From an uncultured Collinsella sp. (GTDB taxonomy: Bacteria > Actinomycetota > Coriobacteriia > Coriobacteriales > Coriobacteriaceae), in contig USHR01000080.1 of the NCBI GenBank assembly GCA_900554495.1, positions 1 to 7,982 of the forward strand: 7,982 nt of DNA, in the 5' to 3' direction. Every line of letters starts with the position of its first letter. Within the stretch, counting starts at the first letter, position 1. A model generated the notes under the pieces. That model worked only from the letters and a program-made list of their open reading frames with translations, was not told the origin of the DNA and did no database searches. The position numbers were made by a program, and so were the translations under genes. Positions 1 to 6,252 of this stretch are shown piece by piece.

Positions 1-65
1 AAGCAGAAGACGGCATACGAGATGAGCGCTAGTCTCGTGGGCTCGGAGATGTGTAGAAGAGACAG
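1..65 (+). other. Illumina P7 / Nextera library adapter (contaminant)
   Basis: Bases 1-23 match the Illumina P7 flow-cell oligo lacking its first C. Bases 24-31 (GAGCGCTA) sit where the 8-nt i7 index belongs. Bases 32-65 match the Nextera read-2 transposase adapter, ending in the 19-bp Tn5 mosaic end at 47-65. There is one mismatch inside the mosaic end: G instead of T at position 56. This is synthetic sequence left at the end of an assembly contig, so any open frame running through it is artificial. The genome proper begins at about 66. Confidence 0.98.
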
Positions 66-228
66 GGGGGTCGTCCGCCTTGGCTTGCGGCGTATCGAGG
101 GAACCGGTCTGCTCAAAAGCGGGCTGGCTATCGCTCGCGGTTGTTTGCTCAACGGGTGCACCGCACGAGGTGCAGAACTTGGCATCATCTGCAAGAAGCT
201 TGCCGCACGAGGCGCAATACCGAGACAT
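66..228 (-). CDS. Zinc-ribbon domain protein, N-terminal 54 codons only (truncated by adapter)
   Basis: On the minus strand an ATG at 228-226 opens a frame of 54 codons that runs into the adapter junction. The protein starts MSRYCASCGKLLADDAKFCT and carries two CxxCG knuckles: C5/C8 and C19/C22, ten residues apart. This is the classic short zinc-ribbon found at the N terminus of many bacterial proteins, often ahead of a membrane or variable C-terminal domain. After residue 26 the sequence turns polar and low in complexity (Q, T, S, D, E), like a linker. A good ribosome binding site, AAAGGAG, lies 5 nt upstream (plus-strand 234-240), which supports the start. The rest of the gene lies beyond the contig end, so its function cannot be deduced. 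It is divergent from tmk. Confidence 0.8.
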
Positions 229-265
229 TGCCACTCCTTTCGCCACATTTCAATGCAATACGACG

Positions 266-271
266 ATTATA
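266..271 (-). promoter_or_regulatory. Candidate -10 box for the zinc-ribbon gene
   Basis: On the minus strand TATAAT is a perfect -10 hexamer, preceded by GGG. It would start transcription near 259, giving a leader of about 30 nt to the ATG at 228. I see no good -35 hexamer at 16-18 nt spacing, so this rests on the -10 box and its position. Confidence 0.45.
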
Positions 272-296
272 CCCAGCGTCCAAAATTCCCCATCAT

Positions 297-365
297 AAGT
301 TGCGGTGAAATAGGGACTGTTTGGCGGTCTCGGAGCTTCAATCAGTCCCTATTTCACCGCAACTT
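297..365. repeat. 23-bp perfect inverted repeat with 23-nt spacer (REP/REPIN-like)
   Basis: The arm at 297-319 (core TTGCGGTGAAATAGGGACTG, 300-319) is the exact reverse complement of 343-365. Beyond a single T/T mismatch the pairing continues partly into the spacer (321-323 with 339-341). No T-tract follows on either strand, so it is not an obvious terminator. It lies between the divergent zinc-ribbon and tmk genes. Its shape, two inverted copies of a short motif around a spacer, resembles REP doublets mobilised by RAYT-type transposases, but no such transposase gene is in this window. Another reading is a regulatory dyad or a long mRNA or cruciform stem. Confidence 0.85.
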
Positions 366-409
366 TGGAAAGGCACCTTTAGCCATTGGGGACGCACCGA
401 GCACTGGGG

Positions 410-415
410 TATCAT
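410..415 (+). promoter_or_regulatory. Candidate -10 box for the tmk-holB-ricT operon
   Basis: TATCAT, preceded by GGGG, matches four or five positions of the -10 consensus. TTGGGG at 386-391 is a weak -35 at 18-nt spacing. The predicted start is near 422, about 45 nt before tmk. The same GGGTAnnAT layout recurs upstream of comF and, on the minus strand, of the zinc-ribbon gene. Confidence 0.3.
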
Positions 416-467
416 GGCTTGGTTGATATATCTGCATTTACGCGCCTTGTAGGAAGGGGCTGCGCCC

Positions 468-1151
468 ATGGCTTTTGAGCCCGCTCAACATAGCTTTATC
501 ACGCTCGAGGGCGTCGACGGTGCCGGCAAGTCCACGCAGGCGCGCCTGCTTGCCCGCGCTCTTGAACTCGCTGGCTACCAGGTTGTGAGCCTGCGCGAGC
601 CGGGCGGTACCGCCATCAGCGAAAAGATCCGCGCTCTGCTACTCGACCCCGCCAACACGGCGATGGGCGACACCTGCGAGCTGCTGCTCTACGAGGCAGC
701 GCGTGCCCAGCTGGTGCACGAGGTCATCGCCCCCGCCCTTGCGGCCGGCAAGGTGGTCCTGTGCGATCGTTTCTACGATTCCACGACCTGCTATCAGGCG
801 TTTGCCGATGGCCTCGATCGCCAGATGGTGCGCGACGCCAACAACCTGGCCGTCGCGGGTACGCACCCGGCGCTCACGCTCGTCTATCACATCACGCCCG
901 AGCAGGCGGCGCTGCGCATGGCAGTCCGTGGCGCGGCAGATCGCATGGAGGCCAAGGGCATGGCCTTCCAAGAGCGCGTCTACCAGGGATTTTGCGCCAT
1001 TGCCGCCGAGGAGCCAAACCGCGTAAAGCTCATCGACGCCACCGCGACCATCGAGGAAGTCTTCGAGAAGACGGTCGAGCAGGTTCGCGCCTACGGCCTC
1101 GACATTTCCCAGGACGCCGTCACCGCCGCGCTTGCCCAGGAGGCCGAGTAA
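468..1151 (+). CDS. tmk: Thymidylate kinase (dTMP kinase)
   Basis: This enzyme phosphorylates dTMP to dTDP with ATP in the cytoplasm, an essential step to dTTP. The 227-residue length is typical or slightly long for the family (about 205-215). The P-loop GVDGAGKST is at residues 15-23, REPGG at 43-47, and the DRFYDS motif (DR[YF/H] type) at 100-105. The lid region at about 150-172 has R154 and R159 (RGAADRMEAKG), as in E. coli-type (type II) kinases, where lid arginines rather than a P-loop arginine assist catalysis. The ATG at 468 follows AGGAAGGGG (451-459) at good spacing. The stop is one base before the holB ATG, so the two are almost certainly co-transcribed and translationally coupled. 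The tail after residue 208 is a little longer than usual and poorly conserved. The identification is firm. Confidence 0.97.
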   Translation: MAFEPAQHSFITLEGVDGAGKSTQARLLARALELAGYQVVSLREPGGTAISEKIRALLLDPANTAMGDTCELLLYEAARAQLVHEVIAPALAAGKVVLCDRFYDSTTCYQAFADGLDRQMVRDANNLAVAGTHPALTLVYHITPEQAALRMAVRGAADRMEAKGMAFQERVYQGFCAIAAEEPNRVKLIDATATIEEVFEKTVEQVRAYGLDISQDAVTAALAQEAE

Positions 1152-1152
1152 C

Positions 1153-2280
1153 ATGGCCCCCGCTCAGGCAAGCCTGCTGGCCAAGCTCGACACCCAAGAG
1201 CGCGTGCGCGACTTTTTGACCAATGCCGTCGCCAGCGGTCGCGCATCGCACGCCTACCTGTTTTTGGGCGCGCCCGGAGCGGGTAAGCTCGACGCCGCGT
1301 GGGCGCTCGCCCAAGCCTTCCTGTGCGAGCAGGACGGCTGCGGCTCATGCGATAGCTGCGTGCGCGTCGCCCGCCATACACACCCCGATGTGCACTATTA
1401 CACGCCCGAGAGCGCCACGGGCTACCTCATCGCCCAGACCCGCGAGCTGCTCGACGACGTGCCGCTGGCGCCCATCCGTGCCAAGGCCAAGGTCTACATC
1501 ATCGACCGTGCCGAGCAGCTGCGCGCCAACACCGCCAACGCACTGCTCAAAACACTCGAGGAGCCGCCCGAGGACGTTATGTTCATCCTGCTGGGCACCT
1601 CGGCAGACGTGATGTTGCCCACCATCGTGAGCCGCTGCCAGTGCGTGCCGTTTCGGCTGGTATCGCCCGCCGTCGCCGCGCAGGCCGTGAGTCGCGCCAC
1701 CGGTCAGGACCCTGCGCGTTGCCGCATGGCCGTCGCCGTAGCGGGAAGCCCCACGCGTGGCATCGAGTTCCTCAAGAGCGCCGAGCTCCAGGACGCCCGC
1801 CGTCAGATGGTCCGCGCCATCGATTCGCTTATCGCCGCTGACGAGGCCGACGTGCTCAGTCGCGCCAAGTCACTCATTGTCGCCGTTAAGGCGCCGCTCG
1901 CCGAGGTCAAGTCCACGCAGGAAAAGGTGCTCGAGCAAAACGCCGACTACCTGTCGCGTGGAGCATTGAAGCAGCTTGAGGACCGCAACAAGCGCGAACT
2001 CAACGCGCGCGAGCGTTCGGGTATCATGGAAGCGCTGGCGAGCGCGCGGACGCTCATGCGCGACGTGCTGCTGACGCTTCAGGACGAGGCAGCCGACGTG
2101 GTGAACGAAGACGTGCGCGACACGATCGGTCGGCTTGCCGCCGCGACGAATGTTGCGGGTGCCACCCGGGCGCTCGAGGCAGTCGCGACCGCCGAGCGCA
2201 ACATCGCCAGAAACGTTACTCCCCAGCTGGCCATCGAGGTCATGCTGTTCGATATCAGGAAGGCACTGAAATGCCGTTAG
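1153..2280 (+). CDS. holB: DNA polymerase III, delta' subunit
   Basis: This is the clamp-loader subunit that works with delta and gamma/tau to load the beta clamp. The 375-residue protein has an AAA+ fold: a Walker-A-like GAPGAGKL at 39-46, a zinc module C58-x4-C63-x2-C66-x2-C69, HPD at 77-79, DRAE (118-121) in place of Walker B DExx, LLKTLEEPP at 131-139 and the SRC motif at 160-162. The T/S that should follow the P-loop lysine is L46 and the Walker B acid is altered. This fits delta', which is generally an inactive ATPase. The start is set at ATG 1153 because AGGAGG (1138-1143) lies 9 nt upstream inside the tmk end; the frame also opens at TTG 1132 but lacks such a site. The C-terminal third is helical and charged, with Lys/Glu-rich stretches around 250-290. 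The stop overlaps the ricT start by 10 nt. Confidence 0.93.
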   Translation: MAPAQASLLAKLDTQERVRDFLTNAVASGRASHAYLFLGAPGAGKLDAAWALAQAFLCEQDGCGSCDSCVRVARHTHPDVHYYTPESATGYLIAQTRELLDDVPLAPIRAKAKVYIIDRAEQLRANTANALLKTLEEPPEDVMFILLGTSADVMLPTIVSRCQCVPFRLVSPAVAAQAVSRATGQDPARCRMAVAVAGSPTRGIEFLKSAELQDARRQMVRAIDSLIAADEADVLSRAKSLIVAVKAPLAEVKSTQEKVLEQNADYLSRGALKQLEDRNKRELNARERSGIMEALASARTLMRDVLLTLQDEAADVVNEDVRDTIGRLAAATNVAGATRALEAVATAERNIARNVTPQLAIEVMLFDIRKALKCR

Positions 2281-3971
2281 TCGTACCCGTTAAGTTTACC
2301 TACGCCTCGCGCGACCTGTGGTTCGATCCGCAGGATCTGGATATCCTCGAGGCCGATTATGCCATTTGCTCCACTGAGCGCGGAACCGAGATCGGCCTGG
2401 TCACGGCCGATCCCTTTGAGGTGCCGCAAGACGAGATCGGTCAGCCGCTCAAGCCCGTGCTGCGCGTGGCGAGCGACATCGACCTGCAGCTTGCCGACGA
2501 CCTGGCCATCCAGGGCGACGAGGCCATGGTCGACTTCCGCCGCCTGGTCAAGGAGCTCGACCTCGAGATGAAGCCGGTGGGCGTCGAGTACCTGTTTGGC
2601 GGCGAGAAGGCCGTGTTCTACTTTGCGGCCGAGGAGCGCGTCGATTTTCGCCAGCTCGTCAAGGACCTCTCCTCGACGCTGCACATTCGCGTCGATATGC
2701 GCCAGATTGGCGTGCGTGACGAGACCCGCCTGGTGGGTGGCTACGCCCAGTGCGGACAGGAGCTCTGCTGCACGCGCTTTGGCGGACAGTTTGAACCCGT
2801 CTCGATTCGCATGGCAAAAGAGCAGGACCTGCCGCTCAACTCGTCCAAGATCAGCGGCGTTTGCGGCCGCCTGATGTGCTGCCTGCGTTATGAGTTCGAG
2901 GCGTACAAGGACTTTAAGAGCCGCGCGCCCAAAAAGAAGACGCTTATCGATACGCCGCTTGGCAAGGCACGCATCCAGGAATATGACACGCCGCGCGAGC
3001 AGCTGGTGTTGCGCCTGGAGAACGGCAAAGTCTTTAAGGTCAACCTGGCCGACATGACCTGCTCTGAGGGCTGCAAAAAGAAGGCCGCCGAGCAGGGCTG
3101 CAACTGCCGCCCCGACTGCGTGACGCGCGATGTGCTCGAGCGTATCGAGTCGCCCGAGATGCGCCTGGCGCTTATGGAGCTCGACCGCGAGAACGGCGTC
3201 GACGTGGGCGATGGCCTGTCGAGCGCCGACCGTCTGGCGGGCACGTCGATGCCCAAGCGCCGCCGTCGCGATGCGGACGCCGATACCCGTACCGGTCAGA
3301 GCCAGGGCGAGGGTCGCGGCCGCGGTAAGGGTCGCGGCAAGGCCGAGGCACCCGAGGCCGAGGAGGCTGCCGGTGGACGTCGCCGCCGCAAGCGCTCGGG
3401 TTCGGGCGATACCGGCGAGGCTGCTCCCGCAGGCAAGAATTCCTCCCGCGAGCGCGAGGCCCAGCAGCCTCAGCAGCAAAACCGCGGCGGTGGCATGAAT
3501 CCCACGCGCCGTCGCCGCCGCCATTTGTCGAGCGAGGAGCGCGAGGACGCCTTCCGCGCCGCAGCTGCTCGCGAAGCCGGTGCCGCCCCCAAGGGTGGTT
3601 CGGGTTCCGATACGCCTGCCGACAAGGGTGGCAAGCAGCGCAACGATGACGAGCGCGCCCCGCGTCCGCGTCGTCGCCATTCCTCGGGCACGCAGCAAAA
3701 GCCCTCGGTGCCCTCCGTGGCCGATCAGGTCTCGGATGGCGAGGTCAAGGTCACGCGCCGTCGCCCCGGAGATGGCGGAGGGGCGGCCGCCAAGGCCGCG
3801 CGCGGCGCTGCTCGCGACGAACGCGAGTCGCGCGAAGATCGTGGTGGCGAGGGTTCGGCCGACCAGGGCCAGAAGCGCCGTCGCCGTCGTCGTTCCCGCA
3901 AGCCGCGTCAAGATGGTGGCGAGGGCTCGACCCAAAACTCGTCCGCACCGCAACCGCCCACCGGCGAATAG
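2271..3971 (+). CDS. ricT: PSP1-domain protein RicT/YaaT with a long disordered basic C-terminal tail
   Basis: In Bacillus, RicT (YaaT) joins RicA and RicF in a complex that binds [4Fe-4S] clusters and tunes RNase Y-dependent mRNA processing, sporulation and competence. Residues 1 to about 300 match the PSP1/YaaT core, with the cysteine signatures CGQELCCTRFG (C161, C166, C167) and CGRLMCCLRYE (C198, C203, C204). A third cluster follows at C264, C268, C277, C279 and C283. From about residue 326 to 566 the protein is low in complexity and strongly charged, with runs of Arg/Lys (for example 412-417, 535-541), RGRGKGRGK near 349-357, and Gly, Ser and Glu stretches; it is predicted disordered and able to bind RNA or other acidic partners. 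The usual family length is about 270-300, so the tail almost doubles it. AGGAAGG (2257-2263) sits 7 nt before the ATG, within holB. Core assignment is firm; function in this organism is inferred. Confidence 0.93.
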   Translation: MPLVVPVKFTYASRDLWFDPQDLDILEADYAICSTERGTEIGLVTADPFEVPQDEIGQPLKPVLRVASDIDLQLADDLAIQGDEAMVDFRRLVKELDLEMKPVGVEYLFGGEKAVFYFAAEERVDFRQLVKDLSSTLHIRVDMRQIGVRDETRLVGGYAQCGQELCCTRFGGQFEPVSIRMAKEQDLPLNSSKISGVCGRLMCCLRYEFEAYKDFKSRAPKKKTLIDTPLGKARIQEYDTPREQLVLRLENGKVFKVNLADMTCSEGCKKKAAEQGCNCRPDCVTRDVLERIESPEMRLALMELDRENGVDVGDGLSSADRLAGTSMPKRRRRDADADTRTGQSQGEGRGRGKGRGKAEAPEAEEAAGGRRRRKRSGSGDTGEAAPAGKNSSREREAQQPQQQNRGGGMNPTRRRRRHLSSEEREDAFRAAAAREAGAAPKGGSGSDTPADKGGKQRNDDERAPRPRRRHSSGTQQKPSVPSVADQVSDGEVKVTRRRPGDGGGAAAKAARGAARDERESREDRGGEGSADQGQKRRRRRRSRKPRQDGGEGSTQNSSAPQPPTGE

Positions 3972-4016
3972 CGCCCGCAAATGGATTTAACCCGCCTGGC
4001 CCCAAACGCGTCGGGG

Positions 4017-4022
4017 TACCAT
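4017..4022 (+). promoter_or_regulatory. Candidate -10 box for comF
   Basis: TACCAT preceded by GGGG resembles the -10-like element ahead of tmk. No recognisable -35 is present. If used, transcription would begin near 4029, only a few bases before the hairpin at 4035-4070. Confidence 0.28.
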
Positions 4023-4034
4023 AGCGCTGAATCA

Positions 4035-4070
4035 ACAACCCTCCCTGCGACCGAACGTAGGGAGGGTTGT
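4035..4070 (+). promoter_or_regulatory. 15-bp hairpin enclosing the comF Shine-Dalgarno
   Basis: Bases 4035-4049 pair with 4056-4070 over 15 positions, with a single G-U pair (4047/4058) and the six-base loop ACCGAA. The 3' arm contains AGGGAGGG (4059-4066), the only good Shine-Dalgarno for the GTG at 4074, 7 nt away. No U-tract follows on either strand, so a Rho-independent terminator is not well supported. If it folds in the mRNA it would hide the ribosome binding site. It could also act as a weak terminator for ricT or as a 5'-end stabiliser. Confidence 0.7.
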
Positions 4071-4073
4071 GTC

Positions 4074-4880
4074 GTGAAGAGACATTTGAATGTGCTGGGA
4101 TGCCTGCAAGGTGCCGACATCCTACCGTTTGCGGATGAATTGCTACCGTTTGCCGAGCGGGCGGCGCACGAGGCGCTTGAGGCGTTGTCGCCCACGCGAT
4201 GCGCCGGCTGCGAGCGCTCCGGCGCGCTTATTTGCCAAGACTGCTTGGCGGCGCTTGCGCTCATCGACTCGCGGCATAGCTGCACTCGATGCGGCGCCCC
4301 GTTTGGAGACTTGCTGTGCACCGAGTGCTCGGTCGAGGGTACGTCCTCGGCGATGGCCGAAGCTCTCGACCGGTGCCTGGCATGTGCCGTTTACACGCAT
4401 CCGCTGCCGCGGATCATTAAAGCGTACAAAGACGCGGGCGAGCGACGCCTGGCGCCGTATCTGGCAGAGCTGCTATACGATACCGCCTTACATGCCCAGG
4501 TCGCGGCACCCGAACGCTTAGGCGGTGTGTTGTCCGGTGCCGATGCGGTGGTGTTTGTGCCCGCGACGGCGGCGGCGTTTCGGCGACGCGGCTTCGATCA
4601 TATGGAAGCCATCGCGCGCCCATTTTGCGAGCTGTCGGGTGTTCCGCTGCTCGACGCCCTCGTTAAGTACGGCCATGGCGACCAGCGTGAACTCGGTCGT
4701 GAAGAACGCCGTGAACGCGCCCGAGGCATGTACGAGACCGTTGAGGACGTGCGGGGCAAGCGTCTGCTGCTTATCGATGACGTTATCACCACGGGTGCGA
4801 CGATGGCAGCGGCTTCGGCGGAACTCAAACGCGCTGGTGCCGCGGCCGTTGATGGCCTTGCTATCGCACGCGTTTGGTAG
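4074..4880 (+). CDS. comF: ComF family protein (double zinc ribbon plus phosphoribosyltransferase domain)
   Basis: ComF/ComFC proteins are cytoplasmic and are needed for natural transformation in several bacteria, where they act with DNA-translocation and recombination proteins. From GTG 4074 the protein has 268 residues. Cysteine pairs at C43/C46, C54/C57, C70/C73 and C82/C85 form the N-terminal zinc-binding region, with another pair at C101/C104. The type I phosphoribosyltransferase domain shows RRRGFDH at about 170-176, the family's R-x-RGFNQ element, and the PRPP loop LLLIDDVITTGAT at 231-243. GTG 4074 was chosen because AGGGAGGG lies 7 nt upstream. The frame also opens at ATG 3981, but that has no ribosome binding site and would make a non-family N terminus. 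It ends 11 nt before the next gene, so both are probably in one transcript. Whether this organism is transformable is unknown. Confidence 0.9.
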   Translation: MKRHLNVLGCLQGADILPFADELLPFAERAAHEALEALSPTRCAGCERSGALICQDCLAALALIDSRHSCTRCGAPFGDLLCTECSVEGTSSAMAEALDRCLACAVYTHPLPRIIKAYKDAGERRLAPYLAELLYDTALHAQVAAPERLGGVLSGADAVVFVPATAAAFRRRGFDHMEAIARPFCELSGVPLLDALVKYGHGDQRELGREERRERARGMYETVEDVRGKRLLLIDDVITTGATMAAASAELKRAGAAAVDGLAIARVW

Positions 4881-4891
4881 GGGTGATTCGT

Positions 4892-6001
4892 GTGGCGGTA
4901 ACAATCAGGCAGTGCAACAAACCGACAAAAGAGCAGCTAGCGGCTTCCGTAATCCTAACTGGCGCCTCGGCGCTACGCATGATGCGCGCCGAGCGCCGGC
5001 AGATGGGCTACATAAGCTGGAAGGACCTTAATCCCGATGAAGAGCGCCGTGTGCTGCGCACATCGTCGCCCTCGACCGAGGACATCTATCTTCCCGATTT
5101 GGTGCGGATTGGGGCCGCAAGCGGCGAGGCGCAAGAGGATTTGTGCTTGCTGGTAGGGTCTGCAGCGCAGCGCCGCCGTATTCTTGGCGTGAGCTGGTCC
5201 GTATGCTCCGAGTTGCCCGCCGGCTCGATTCTAGAGGTGGAACCGGGGGTGTACAGTCTATCTCCCGAGGCCCTTTGCGTAGCCGTCGCGCGCGAGGTCG
5301 GCTGTATCCAGGCATTTGCCCTGGCCCAGGAGCTGTGCTCTAAGATTTCGCTGAGTGACCGCGGGCAGTATCTACCTCCCTACACATCGCCTGTCGTGAA
5401 CAAATTGGCAAAGGACAAAGACCAGCCGCCAGATGTCGGTTACTTTGAGGTCGAGTCCGTGCTGACACCCGATTGCCTGGTAGATTACCTCGCGGCATGC
5501 AAGGGGAGCGCGGCCAAGCAGCTGCGGCGGCTGTGTCCCTATCTGTCGGAAAACCTGCGTTCACCCATGGAGTGCATCATGCTTGCCATGTTTTCGCTTC
5601 CGTTTTCCTATGGCGGATTTGCCTGTGGTCCCTTTAAGACCGACTACAAGATCGAGTTCAACGACCGTGCACAGGCGATCTCGGGGATGCCGCATGCGGT
5701 TTGCGATGCCTTTCAGGAAGCAGCCCGGTTTGACTTGGAATACAACGGTGAGCTGGGCCATTCTTCTCGGAGGGGACGTATCCATGATGAAAAGCGCAAC
5801 ACGGGCTTGATTACTATGGGAATCGAGGTCGCGACGGTCAACAACGAAATGCTCTGTGACATGGAAGCGATGGAAGCACTCGCATGGCGCATCCACCAGC
5901 GTATGCGAAAGCGGTACCGGAATCGTGTCGATGCCCGCAGGAAAAAGCAAGAGGCGCTGCTTAACACGCTGCGGGCGTGTTTTGGGCTTAAACCCGCCTA
6001 A
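4892..6001 (+). CDS. Uncharacterised protein with DUF559/Vsr-like nuclease-fold signature
   Basis: I do not recognise a characterised homologue of this 369-residue protein. Residues 224-316 follow the layout of actinobacterial DUF559/PD-(D/E)XK-like proteins: an S-x-x-E start (S224, E227), then D281-x-E283, H290, D299-x-x-R302, a G310 turn and a hydrophobic strand to V316. Those families often pair it with an AbiEi-like N-terminal region, and residues 80-150 here (LPAGSILEVEPGVYSL at 108-123) could be such a part, at low confidence. Where many relatives have an aspartate before the glycine there is N285, so activity is uncertain. The tail 336-352 is very basic. The protein has many cysteines and no signal peptide or membrane span. 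GTG 4892 is preferred because TAGGGG (4878-4883) lies 8 nt upstream; GTG 4883 and TTG 4874 are also in frame. It follows comF by 11 nt, so it is probably co-transcribed. Confidence 0.8.
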   Translation: MAVTIRQCNKPTKEQLAASVILTGASALRMMRAERRQMGYISWKDLNPDEERRVLRTSSPSTEDIYLPDLVRIGAASGEAQEDLCLLVGSAAQRRRILGVSWSVCSELPAGSILEVEPGVYSLSPEALCVAVAREVGCIQAFALAQELCSKISLSDRGQYLPPYTSPVVNKLAKDKDQPPDVGYFEVESVLTPDCLVDYLAACKGSAAKQLRRLCPYLSENLRSPMECIMLAMFSLPFSYGGFACGPFKTDYKIEFNDRAQAISGMPHAVCDAFQEAARFDLEYNGELGHSSRRGRIHDEKRNTGLITMGIEVATVNNEMLCDMEAMEALAWRIHQRMRKRYRNRVDARRKKQEALLNTLRACFGLKPA

Positions 6002-6035
6002 CAATGCTCTGAAACAGGGGGTTGGATATATGCTC

Positions 6036-6252
6036 TGGCCAAAAAATAGCAAATATGAGTACTGCTACAAATTCAGTAACAGCAAAATCAGGGATTTTGG
6101 GACTGGAAGATGGCGTAAATTAGAAAGTTATTAAACAAATGTGGAATATCCTGGCATCAATCTGACGTTATAGAGCGTGAAAACAGCTTGCAGAGCCAAA
6201 AACTCCTGCTACTAAATTGGTAACAGTACTCATATTTGCTATTTTTTGGCCA
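6036..6252. mobile_element. 217-bp AT-rich element with long terminal inverted repeats (MITE-like)
   Basis: Bases 6036-6064 (starting TGGCCAAAAAATAGCAAATA) are the exact reverse complement of 6224-6252, a 29-bp perfect match. Pairing continues inward over about 20 more bases with roughly five mismatches, to 6084 and 6204. The inner ends each hold a quasi-palindrome of the form CTGyTAC-N7-GTAACAG (wording differs slightly by copy). The element is clearly more AT-rich than the flanking genes and codes for nothing convincing. I see no clear target-site duplication: CTC on the left, CGG on the right. It starts 34 nt after the preceding gene. A non-autonomous mobile element or a REPIN-like repeat are both possible; as RNA it could also be a long stem that ends or protects the upstream transcript. 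Confidence 0.7.

Noticed and set aside
22..426. Plus-strand open frame of 134 codons at the left end
   Set aside because: It starts inside the sequencing adapter and runs antisense through the zinc-ribbon gene and through the inverted repeat; no family resemblance.
1132..1152. TTG start giving holB seven extra residues
   Set aside because: ATG 1153 has AGGAGG at 9-nt spacing; the TTG lies before that site and inside tmk.
2277..3980. 567-codon antisense open frame opposite ricT
   Set aside because: It mirrors the codon bias of ricT in a GC-rich genome; its translation is low in complexity and the sense frame has clear PSP1 motifs.
4035..4070. Hairpin as a certain Rho-independent terminator of ricT
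   Set aside because: No U-tract follows on either strand, and the 3' arm carries the comF ribosome binding site; kept as a regulatory hairpin instead.
3981..4073. ATG 3981 as the comF start
   Set aside because: No ribosome binding site, and the added 31 residues would be translated through the hairpin and do not resemble ComF; GTG 4074 has a strong SD.
4874..4891. TTG 4874 or GTG 4883 as start of the nuclease-like protein
   Set aside because: Neither has a well-spaced SD; GTG 4892 follows TAGGGG at 8 nt.
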